The position numbers and the translations under genes were made by a program. Positions 12,777-22,072 of a stretch of 64,000 nucleotides of DNA are shown piece by piece (the stretch's first letter is position 1; the number at the start of each line of letters is the position of its first letter). The stretch is from assembly GCF_040581485.1 (NCBI RefSeq), contig NC_090133.1, positions 23,586,139 to 23,650,138 of the forward strand, in the 5' to 3' direction. The notes beneath the pieces were generated by a model. The model saw only the letters and a program-made list of their open reading frames with translations. It had not been told where the DNA came from and searched no databases. Origin of the DNA: Linepithema humile (lineage: Eukaryota; Arthropoda; Insecta; Hymenoptera; Formicidae).

Positions 12777-13546
12777 CTAGTAAACATTTGATCGTTTAGA
12801 TGTATTTATAGACAAAAGAACATTTTAATATACATTCTACATCACTATTTGTGGAGACTTTTTCCCTCAAGAGGATTAGAACTAAATCAGCAGGGGAAAA
12901 AAATGCTTGATTAACAAATATAAAATTTTTAGTATTCTACAAGATAATTTTTAGTTATGACAGTTACGAGCAGAGTTAAGTCTTTTGTTTTATTACAACT
13001 AGCTGCGTACTATTAAATGCATTCAACAGATTTCATATTTTTTGAAAACATTATTGAGTGCAAAACCTTAAAAAATTTCCTTCTTATTTTAAATTAACTC
13101 GCATTAAAATTAATATTTTACTAAAATTCTATTATATAAAAATATAATACATCAATATTTTGATACATTATATATAATGTTTAAAAACGATAAAAGAGAA
13201 ATGCAAATAAGACAGGTAAGTACAAGATAAATTTTATTTATATCATTTTCATTAACAACAACGATTTATTGTTGGCATTCTACTTTATCATTAAACGTAA
13301 TCAGTATATTTTTACGATACAATTATTTATCATAAAAATATCACAGTACTGATGATATCACGCGCAATCTAATACCATTTAAGAATATATGCGTAAATGT
13401 TTGTTTTAATCGATAAGACCGATTATTATCGTGTAAAAATAATCAAAATCCTCTTTAATTAACAAGAAATATTTTTTAAAAAAATTTCTATATTATTCTA
13501 AAATTTTTTATCTCACGACAGTATTTTTTAAACAAAGTATGGTATT

Positions 13547-15086
13547 TTATTTTGCTAATTTAATAATGTCGTGTTTATCACTATTTATATAATCATGTAA
13601 TTCTAATAATCCATCTATCATGCGAGCACGATATTTCGGAATTCCATTAAATTGTTCGCAAATAAGCGGTGTCCTATCAACAAATGCGATACTCTCAAGG
13701 AGCTCTGGCTCTTTGGAAAAATATTTACCAACTGCATCAGATTCTAGCAGCAACATCGGTGTGTTCAAAACACCATGTATCATACACATGACTTGTAAAT
13801 CTTGAATAGACTCGATAAATTCGTCCCAAGAGAAAACTTCTGATATATTTAAACCAGCTTCTTTCATTATAATCGCCATGGTATCGTGATAAATTTTGAA
13901 AAGCGTTTTGCTGTGACTCTCTCGTAGTTTTCGCGTGGTCGAAAATTGGAGAAAACATAATATGTCATGTGCTGGTGGATTGTACCTAAAAATAAAAATT
14001 AATACTGTTTTTTTTATATAAAAAATTAAATGCAATTCTCTGTATAATTTCATGAATCTTTTTATAAATTTCTATACAAATTCGCATATCTTTTATATTA
14101 CAATAAAAATTATAAGATGCAAAAAAATATGATAGTTTAAGGTTGGAGACTTACCTCACATACAACTTTTATATGTTATTGAAATAGACTTTCTTAATTT
14201 TCTTAATTGCGTATTTTTTTAAATAGATGCATGCTTACCTTGCTAGTTGGAAATCGATCAGGCAGCATTCAACAGGTTGTCCATCGGCGTCGTATTTAAA
14301 AAATATATTGTTTGCCCATAAATCACCATGACATAACACATTTTTGTGCTTTACCGATGGTAACAGTTTAACCGTGTGATCTGCGCATAATCTTGCAATC
14401 TTCTCTTTGAAGCTACTGCGCTGATCGTCATTTAATTCGGGCAACAAATCGATCATCGAAACGATGCCTTTTACAGCGGCATCGAACATCGGCTTCGCTG
14501 AACCCTGCTGTGGCCAGAGAGTCTCTTGCAGGCAATAAGAAAATTTGTCGTGCAAAGTTTTCTTACACTGTTGTTCGAAGATAAGAGACTTCGCATGGAA
14601 CTTGGCGAGTGTCTTCATCAGAATCTTGCAGTGTTCGAGATCGAAGGGTATGTGCTTGTTGGCCATCGTATAGCCGCTATGTACCATATCTTCGAGAACG
14701 ATCAACTCGCCCTCAACTCCGAGAAAACATTCCGGGATGTATGTTTCGCCGTCACTATCCAACATCTCTGGAAATACCGTTGTATAAAGAGCCACTTCTT
14801 TCTTAAACGTACCGTACTCTTGAACAAACTTGTACATCGGACTGTTGACCGGCGGTAGTAACTTGATAAAGAAATTTATGCTCTTCGTTTCCAGCGGTGA
14901 CTTCGGACAAGCCACGGTAGTTTTCAACGTAAAATATTGACCCACGAAACCGTTCACCTCTTCTATCGGCACAATCTTGTAGTTGATCAACGAGAAGTCG
15001 TTCATCGCATCTTGTCGCAGCTTCTTGCGAATTATTTCGAAGCACTGTTCGTCCTGGAGAACTTTCTGCGACTCGACTTCACACAT
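13547..15086 (-). CDS. EcKinase/CHK kinase-like protein, copy A
   Basis: Two coding exons on the minus strand, 15086-14239 and 13985-13547, joined at phase 2 with a 253-base GT-AG intron. They encode about 428 residues, the normal length for insect ecdysteroid-kinase-like (EcKinase, DUF1679/CHK) proteins. The start is the first ATG (MCEVESQKV); the frame runs open upstream without another ATG. Visible motifs are the lysine stretch INFFIKLLPP near residue 75, the catalytic HGDLWANN at residue 253 and the metal-binding LIDFQ near 278, matching the phosphotransferase fold of aminoglycoside and choline kinases. Family members phosphorylate ecdysteroids or small toxins in the cytosol; the substrate of this one cannot be read from sequence. 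It is a tandem duplicate of the gene at 31,352-32,886. All catalytic motifs are intact. Confidence 0.93.
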
Positions 15087-15758
15087 TGTCGTCGTATACA
15101 AGCAAAAAAGTGGAAATGTTTTAAAAAGTAAAAAAATGTCTTCACTTCTTCTTCTTTTACGTAACCAGTTTTCTATTTTATTTTCAGGTATTTTCAAACA
15201 CTGCTAGTTTCGATTATGAAGCTGATAGGTATCAGTGATAATTTGTAACCGCGAGCCACATACGTATGCAATTAAGAACTTTGATCATGTGCGTTCGAGC
15301 CTGCCGAGCGTTATAAGTCATCAAATCGTAGGAACCGTTATAAGACCGTGAGATCATTGTATAGAATCGTATAGGCATATATCGGTGTGCGGCAGCGAAG
15401 TGAGCGCCTAAACATTCGCGCAAGCGTACGAAAAAATAAGCAAAATCCTCAAGGCTGCGTTCCGATTTCTCACCCGAGTATACTCGCTGTATTGGAGTAA
15501 GAGAGATACAAAAGTGAAATAAAAGAGGAGAGGAAAGCACCTGAGTAGGGAATTTGAACGCAGCCCAAGAGGGGAACGACGATCTTATCATAAAAATCGA
15601 GAGATCATCGAAAACTACAGTCAATTTTTGTAAAACTTACAGTCAATTCAATCTAGTCTTAGAATCAATTTTCAGTCTTAGAGAATCGCACAGTCAATCA
15701 GACAGATAGCAGAAATCACTTGATTGTAAGAGGTGTTAACAGTAAAGTAAGATCGCAA

Positions 15759-16485
15759 CCCACACAAAACATGACATCCAATGGTCCATATAATCTTCAT
15801 AACTTCATACTACATCTATTTCTACGATGGATATTAGATAGATTTATATTAGAAATCCATATTATCTCCATGATAAATGACGTCTATAAATCTATCATAG
15901 ATGTCTATTAGATATCTGTTATCGATGTTTGATAGAAGTATCAGTATCAATGGTAACGAATATTGTTAGGGCATCGTCGATGTCAAACGTTTCGGCTGAT
16001 CATTCAGCCATCTTCAGTGCTAACGTTACAAATCTGTTTAGTAGAAAGATTGTGGTTTCAATTCGTCATTAATAAAATTATTTGGAAGTAAAGTCACAAA
16101 TGTGATTGCGAGATAGTCTTGTTTATGTAGGTATTAACAGAATGTCACCATGTTCTCGATTGTCTCACATGGTGACATTTTGTTAACACCTACATAAACA
16201 AGACTATCTCGCAATCACATTTGTGACTTTTCCAAATAATTTTATTAATAACGAATTAAAACTATAATCCATCAAAGCTCTATGAAATATTTATGGAACA
16301 TCTATGATTGCTCCATATGATATCTATGAATATAACTAATGGATGTCGAATGGAGATAAGTAACGCGGAACTGTGGATGTTTGGTAGACATCTATAGCAG
16401 ATTACATGGACATCTAATAGAGGTTTCGAATCTCCACGATAGACATCTAGTGGATATCCATTAGAGGTTTTTGTTCCGTGTGGGA
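15759..16485. mobile_element. Putative non-autonomous DNA transposon
   Basis: The ends are imperfect inverted copies: CCCACACAAAACA on the left and the complement of CCCACACGGAACA on the right. Subterminal DNA on both sides carries repeated GATGTCTATTAGAT-like motifs. The interior holds a long hairpin (16,050-16,265). There is no transposase. I could not define a convincing target-site duplication, so the superfamily is left open. Confidence 0.5.
16050..16265. repeat. Long near-perfect hairpin
   Basis: Two arms of about 98 bases, left 16,055-16,153 and right 16,166-16,262, are near-perfect reverse complements around a loop of about 12 bases. The arms share GTCACAAATGTGATTGCGAG and ATAGTCTTGTTTATGTAGGT. 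The two-base difference GTAAAGTC versus AAAAGTC and a few transitions are the only mismatches seen. Such foldbacks are typical of MITE cores and could give double-stranded RNA if transcribed. Confidence 0.9.
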
Positions 16486-16573
16486 ATCAGTCACATTGTT
16501 TTACTTATTTACCACGACCAACATCTTTCACAAACTTTTCATATAAGATCCAACAGTCATAAATCATAAGAAT

Positions 16574-16925
16574 CAGGGCCGCATTTATACTTTTGGAGGC
16601 CCCAGGCGCAACATCATTATGAGGCCTCAAAAGAACAAGTCTATTTCAATTAATCAAATTCATACGCATTTTTTAAAAGTGTTTATTGAAAATAAAAGTC
16701 GACATGCATTACATGATGCAAAAAGGCGAAATTTAATAAACAATTACCGCTTACGAATATTTCAGCGGCCTCTAGTTTTTATATTATGAATTTAATATTT
16801 AAAAGTAAGTATTTTATTTTGCAACCATAACTAGGCTGTTTTTTATATTGTCATTAGTGAGCAGTAAGATTTCAAAATGAGGCCCCAGCTTGCGCCTAAT
16901 GCGCCTTATGGTAAATGCGGCCGTG
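16574..16925. mobile_element. hAT-type MITE with perfect 8-bp target duplication
   Basis: A 352-base element begins CAGGGCCGCATTTA and ends with the complement of CACGGCCGCATTTA (13 of 14 bases matching). It is flanked on both sides by the identical octamer ATAAGAAT (16,566-16,573 and 16,926-16,933). An 8-bp duplication with CAGGG-type ends is the hAT signature. Subterminal GGCCCCAGG and GGCGCAA motifs repeat in inverted orientation. No coding capacity. The flanks join to sequence matching 33,150-33,245, the 5' flank of the other kinase copy, confirming insertion into the duplicated unit. Confidence 0.9.
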
Positions 16926-17009
16926 ATAAGAATAAACCTTATTATAAAAAATGTTGAAGATAATTAATGTCCTGATGCTATCGGTCCGATCATACGTTAT
17001 AGTTTTACG

Positions 17010-17603
17010 ATATATATGGAGATTTAAAAAAAATGTATAAAGAGAGGGAATTATGGCGCGTTGAGCGTACGCCACCTTCAATGCCTCATTGACCTCATCT
17101 AATGCTTTTTTATCTGTACATTTACAATTTGTGTACTAATGAGGAACGTTCATTATTCATGTTGTTGATATTATTGTTAAAGAATGAGATTCAATATTGT
17201 ACATAACTATATATTCATTATTAACTTTCTGCGACTCGACTTCACACATTGTCGTCGTATACAAGCAAAAAAGTGGAAATGTTTTAAAAAGTAAAAAAAT
17301 GTCTTCACTTCTTCTTCTTTTACGTAACCAGTTTTCTATTTTATTTTCAGGTATTTTCAAACACTGCTAGTTTCGATTATGAAGCTGATAGGTATCAGTG
17401 ATAATTTGTAACCGCGGGCCACATACGTATGCAATCAAGAACTTTGATTATGTGCGTTCGGGCCTGCCGAGCGTTGTAAGTCATAAATCGTAAGAACCGT
17501 TATAAGACCGTCATTGTATAGAACCGTATGGGCATATGTCGGTGTGCGGCAGCAAAGTGAGCGCCTAAACATTCGCGCAAGCGTACGAAAAAATAAGCAA
17601 ATT
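17010..17603 (-). pseudogene. Deleted third copy of the kinase unit
   Basis: Positions 17,010-17,221 match 12,129-12,337 (3' flank of the unit) and 17,222-17,603 match 15,060-15,443 (first codons and 5' flank). The intervening 2.7 kb, that is almost the whole kinase gene, is missing. On the minus strand only MCEVESQKV of the protein remains before the breakpoint. It therefore cannot make a kinase. The flanks are still highly similar to copy A. A hAT MITE has inserted just beyond its right edge. Confidence 0.88.
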
Positions 17604-17618
17604 TTATGTAGGCTTAGT

Positions 17619-18231
17619 CAGGGACAAATTTCGGTTTCTGCCGCTCCTAGGCTGAATCAAATTTGCCGCCCCTTAATGACAGTGGAGCAAGGGGAAATTT
17701 TTTTATTAATTAAATAAGAAATAGATAATAAAATAAGAAACAGGTATCTTATATATAGGATTCTTTGAATAATAATAAATAATAAAAATAAACATTCTCT
17801 TTCGCGCGCGCGCGCGTTTCCAGTTTTTTTTCTTCAATTCTCAACCGATTTTGTTGACATTTTTTCTATGATATTTAATGTTACCCCGAGCATATAAAGT
17901 CAGAAATGTAAAGAACGTAAAAAAATTTTTAATATTAAAAAAACTTAAAGAAAAAATTTCAGCAAAATTAGTTGAGAATTGGAGGAGAAAAACGAAAAAT
18001 AAATTTCGCCGAAAACGCCGGAAAAACACTTTAGCACTTTATACACCCTTTAACAGTAATGATCACGAACATATTTATATTATGACTCTTTTGATGAAAA
18101 TCAGAATGTATTTCGAATATAAATCAAGTGTTAATAAATTTTTTTTAATTCAAAAATTAAAAATTTGCCGCCCCCTAAAATCTGCCGCCCTAGGCTATAG
18201 CCTATCCAGCCTAATGGGAAATTCGCCCCTG
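17619..18231. mobile_element. hAT-type MITE (613 bp) with perfect 8-bp target duplication
   Basis: The left end CAGGGACAAATTTC and the complement of the right end CAGGGGCGAATTTC match at 12 of 14 bases. Identical octamers GGCTTAGT flank the element at 17,611-17,618 and 18,232-18,239. Subterminal TTTGCCGCCCC and CCTAGGCT motifs are mirrored at both sides. A short CG dinucleotide run lies near 17,804. The open frame crossing the right end has no transposase motif, so the element is non-autonomous. Its ends differ from those of the 16,574 element beyond CAGGG, so it is a different family. Confidence 0.9.
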
Positions 18232-18486
18232 GGCTTAGTGTCAACGGCTGAATTTTGTAAACAAAATGCGATAACCTTGCGGGGTATATTTATTTTCATT
18301 AATTTCATGTTACTTGCTTTTTCGAATTTTCGTTCACTAAAGATGGCCAAAATAAATAAGCCGAAACGTTTGAATTAGCTAATTGTTAACTTTTTTTTAC
18401 TGAGCAACTAACACCTAGCTCTGGGCTGACAAAGCTATATTTTTTAATATATAAATTATCTTATGTATGATGATCTTATCTAAATA

Positions 18487-18806
18487 AAGCGATTTGAACA
18501 TTATCACTGCTATCAATTATTTTCCCTTGGGCGTTAATACAAGATAGACTTTTATACATAATAATCGATAAGATAAAAATAAATGAAAAAACGTATTGTG
18601 AATACATATTGAATATGACATTATGCACATGCATAGTGCACAATGTGCACTTTGCTTATTGCAACATCACATTCAATATGTATTCATAATACATATTTTT
18701 ATTTACTTTTTATTTATTTTATCAATGACTATGTGTATATAAAAGCCTATCTTGCATTGACATCTAATAGAAACTTGATAACAGTGACAGTGTTCAAATC
18801 GAGACT
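18487..18806. repeat. Inverted-repeat (foldback) element
   Basis: A left arm from about 18,487 to 18,625 and a right arm from about 18,668 to 18,806 are reverse complements with scattered mismatches. They share CGATTTGAACA at the outside and AATACATATTGAATATG next to the loop. No coding sequence. It is probably a MITE, but I could not fix a target duplication. Confidence 0.8.
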
Positions 18807-19520
18807 CACATTGAGGCTGTTACAAAATATTCGAAGTTGTGTATATTCGAAGTTGTGTATTATTTTTAGTACAAAGTGATAAAGCAACATTTTCATGCTG
18901 AGATCTTTAGAAAAGTAACGTAATAAAATTGTTAATAAAGTAAACTCTACATTTTTATTTAATTTGTATTACTAACAATAGTGTATGATATTAGAGTATT
19001 AGTTATATCATTGGATTTAGGTATTAAAGAAAAAGTTTTTAATTTTATTGTAAAACATAGTTTACGCATGGCTAAAATTTCGTAAAAATCTATATTATAT
19101 ATAAATTATTTATATCTATTCGCGAAAAATGATATTTTTATTCGATTGTAAGATGTTTATTTGTTACAATAGCATACCTTTTTACGATTGTAACATATTA
19201 TCCATTGTTATAATTACATAACAATTTCTTATAAATATATTTATTACAAGATAAATGATTTTAAATATAATTTTACTAAAAAAGCTGTGTTATAAAGAAT
19301 ATTGCAAAATTATAATAACACAATGCAACTTGTTAATATTAAAAAAAAAATTTTTTTTTTAATTATGTACAATTTTCATATTTAATTTACAAGGACAATG
19401 CATGAAATGTTAATTGCGAATGGGAATGTATTATATATTGTTGAAAAAGTCTCGTCGAGTAGAGTCCAGCTGTGCAATATTTCTTGAATGGCACTTCTGG
19501 AGGACGCTGTGTGTAATATA

Positions 19521-21137
19521 CATTGCCGGCCAAAAGTTTGGATACACTTGCCTGTACACCATTCATTTTTATTTAGCAAGATTCCACCGCTTTCTAATAA
19601 ACTTTTTTGTTTTTTATTAGTTAGTTAAATCTTAATTTATATGAAAAAAATCAATTTGTCTGATTTTTATGAAAAGAATTATCGAAAATATCGCTAAAGT
19701 ATAACTAGTGGTAGGCAAGTTCGGTGCTCGATAAGAGATATACATGCTTACTTCAAGATCAGTTAATGTTTTGATGTTTTATTTATGTTTTACGTAAGTC
19801 ACAATGAGCATTTAAAATTGATTTTGTCAGTATTCTGTACGGTTGAAATGTGTCTACATCACTAGCAACTAAGAGTTCAAAGTTTTTTTAAGTGTTTATG
19901 CACTGATCTAAAAAAATGGGAAAAAACAAAGAAATACCTATGGAAAAACGAGGTGCTATTATTGCCTTATATAATGAAGGCATGTCTTATCGAATCATCG
20001 CCAAAAAAATAGAAGTCTCATTAAAAGGTGTTCAATCAACTATTGCCAAATTCAAAGACACTGGCACCTTTCGTAGCCGTTCTCACACAGGACGTCCAAA
20101 AATAACCACCCGACAGGAAGATCAACATATAGTAGTTATTAGCAAGAGAAATAGACGCTTAACAGCACCGGAAATCCGCGCAGACATCAATAGAACTCGA
20201 AAAAATCCAGTACCGCTTACAACTGTGAAGAAACGTTTAAGAATTGCCGGTCTAAAAAGATGTGTTGCAGTGAAAAAACCTTTGCTCCGTCCAATAAATA
20301 AGAAGAAACGACTTGAATGGACTCTCCAACATCGAAACTGGACGATAGAGCAGTGGAAACAGGTACTTTGGACTGACGAATCCAAGTTTGAAATCTTTGG
20401 ATCTCGTAGACGAATTTTTGTAAGAAGAAACACCTCTGAAAAAATGACGCCGCAGTGCATTGTGCCCACGGTAAAACATGGGGGTGGTTCTATAATGGTA
20501 TGGGGTTGCTTTTGTGGCTATGGCATTGGAGATTTTATAAAAGTCGATGGTATTATGAGGAAAGAGAACTATAAAAATATTCTCATTCGAAATGCAATAC
20601 CTTCCGGTGTCAGACTAATTGGCCGTGGCTTCATTTTACAACAAGACAATGATCCTAAGCACAGTTCCCGCCTCTGCCGAAAGTATTTAGAGAATAAAGA
20701 AGCTGATGGCGTTATCGTTAATATGGTCTGGCCACCTTAATCGCCCGATCTGAACCCAATAGAACTTCTATGGGAAAAGCTTGACAGAAAAATTAGAATC
20801 TCCTGTCCATCATCTGCTAGGGAGCTATGGCGACAATTACAAAATGCTTGGTCTTTCATAGAACGAGATACAATAAATAAATTAGTAAAAAGGATGCCTC
20901 GACTTGTGGAAGCAGTCATAAAAAAGAAAGGTGGTTTTTTTTATGAAAAGGCAGTTTAAAAGTTTTGTCTCAGAAATTCTTTAAATTCAACTTTTTTTTT
21001 TCAACGTTTTTTTTTTTAATTATCTATAATTTTTGTATTATTATTTGATTATTTAAGCAAAAATTATATTAATAAAAGTTTTTGTTTCAATAATATCTGG
21101 TTTTTCAATGGTGTATCCAAACTTTTGGCCGGCAGTG
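19521..21137 (+). mobile_element. Tc1/mariner transposon, 1,617 bp
   Basis: Terminal inverted repeats of about 26 bases (CATTGCCGGCCAAAAGTTTG on the left and the complement of CACTGCCGGCCAAAAGTTTG on the right) are flanked by the TA target duplication (19,519-19,520 and 21,138-21,139). One transposase frame lies inside on the plus strand. The termini are intact and nearly identical, so the insertion looks young. The one clear defect is the nonsense codon in the transposase. Confidence 0.95.
19916..20959 (+). pseudogene. Tc1-like transposase with one nonsense codon
   Basis: The frame runs from the ATG at 19,916 to a TAA at 20,957-20,959 (347 codons) and is broken only by an in-frame TAA at 20,738-20,740. 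The N-terminus carries helix-turn-helix DNA-binding segments (around NEGMSYRIIAKKIEVS and TGRPKITT). The catalytic residues are Asp154 in WTDESKF, Asp244 in LQQDNDPKHS and Glu283 in SPDLNPIE. The stop falls where relatives carry glutamine in WPxQSPDLNP, so the third catalytic residue is lost from the 274-residue product. Counting residues between the second Asp and the Glu gives 38, so this is a DD38E spacing rather than the classic DD34E. The protein would cut and paste the surrounding element. Confidence 0.93.
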
Positions 21138-21357
21138 TAAATTATGTAAGAATTATGGTATCAAACGAAAGATCTCTATTAATAGAGATGTCAATCAAGT
21201 AAGATATCGCACAGATGGACTTTACTCGGCGAAATCTTTTCAACAATATATAATACATATTCATTCATTAATTAATACTTCGTATATTTCCCTTAAGATT
21301 TTTTAAAATATGTAAATATATTTAAAATAAATAATGTGAAAGGCTCAGGTGATTGAC

Positions 21358-21906
21358 AAAATCAAATAAAAATTAAAAGGAGCGTAAAGAGCCACAATGC
21401 AAGTTCTTCGTGCGAAGATTACTGTATTCTCATTTGAAATTATTTACAAACGTAATTTCTGCCTAACATCAGGCCTTCCTTAGTATACAACAGAGATGGG
21501 AATTAGTTGCAACTTTCGGTTCGATTTTCTGATTGACGCCTACTGTCTCGTCCTTGTCGCTCTCATGCTAGCAACAAGTCGCCAAATGCGCTAACAACGC
21601 CCGTAAGGTGCGCGATACTCTTGTCAGCCTCAGGAATATCCATATCACTAATTCAACAAGATAATAAATATGGGACAATAGATTTCTACATCATCTGTAA
21701 GATACTATTATTAACGCGTTCTTCAACAATAGTACCTCACAGGTAATGTGGAAATCTATATTTAGAAGAGTGAATAACTATTGAAACTTATCAGTCAAAA
21801 GTTAAAATGTTAATCAATGTTTGTAAATAATTTCAAATGAGAATACAGTAACCTTCGCACGAAGAACTTGCATTGTGGCTCTTTATGCTCCTTTTGATTT
21901 TTATCA
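21358..21906. repeat. Nested inverted-repeat element
   Basis: Outer arms at about 21,358-21,452 and 21,822-21,906 are reverse complements sharing GAGCCACAATGCAAGTTCTT and GTATTCTCATTTGAAATTAT. An inner pair, about 21,665-21,715 and 21,722-21,765, is a second, less perfect hairpin around ACTATTATTAACG. The unpaired part between is about 200 bases. No transposase. It resembles a foldback element or two MITEs, one inside the other, lying about 1 kb upstream of the P450 start. Confidence 0.85.
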
Positions 21907-22072
21907 AATATATTTAATTTCAAATATACTTTTTATGTAATTTAATAAATGTATTTCTTTACACTAAGAAATTACTAAATGACTTATCTTTTTAAGTATT
22001 ATGTAATTTGTATTGACATTTAGAACCACTTCAGGAACCCAAAAAAGAAAATTGGAGTTTATTCAATAAAAA

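Larger units (their letters stand above)
12440..15440. repeat. Segmental duplication, unit A
   Basis: This block is repeated in the same orientation at about 30,262-33,245. The match covers the kinase gene, about 1.1 kb of its 3' flank and the start of its 5' flank. The flank starting with the ACAAATCTGTGTTGAGC motif and the intron are nearly as similar as the coding part, so the duplication is fairly recent. Part of the same unit, extended left to about 12,129, is present as a deleted third copy near 17 kb. Small indels and substitutions separate the copies throughout. Confidence 0.88.

Noticed and set aside
14526..14858. Plus-strand open frames across the kinase gene (also at 32,326-32,694)
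   Set aside because: They are antisense shadows of the kinase exon; both duplicates keep them only because the coding strand is conserved.
15087..15197. Upstream extension of kinase copy A (beginning KIPENKIENW)
   Set aside because: The frame is open but has no ATG upstream of MCEVESQ; it would need a TTG start. It is also retained in the deleted copy, where it cannot be functional.
17878..18378. 166-codon open frame overlapping the second hAT MITE
   Set aside because: It is Lys/Asn/Phe-rich from AT-rich DNA, crosses the element's end, and has no transposase residues.
20122..20479. Minus-strand open frames inside the Tc1 element
   Set aside because: They are shadows of the transposase, with no motif of their own.
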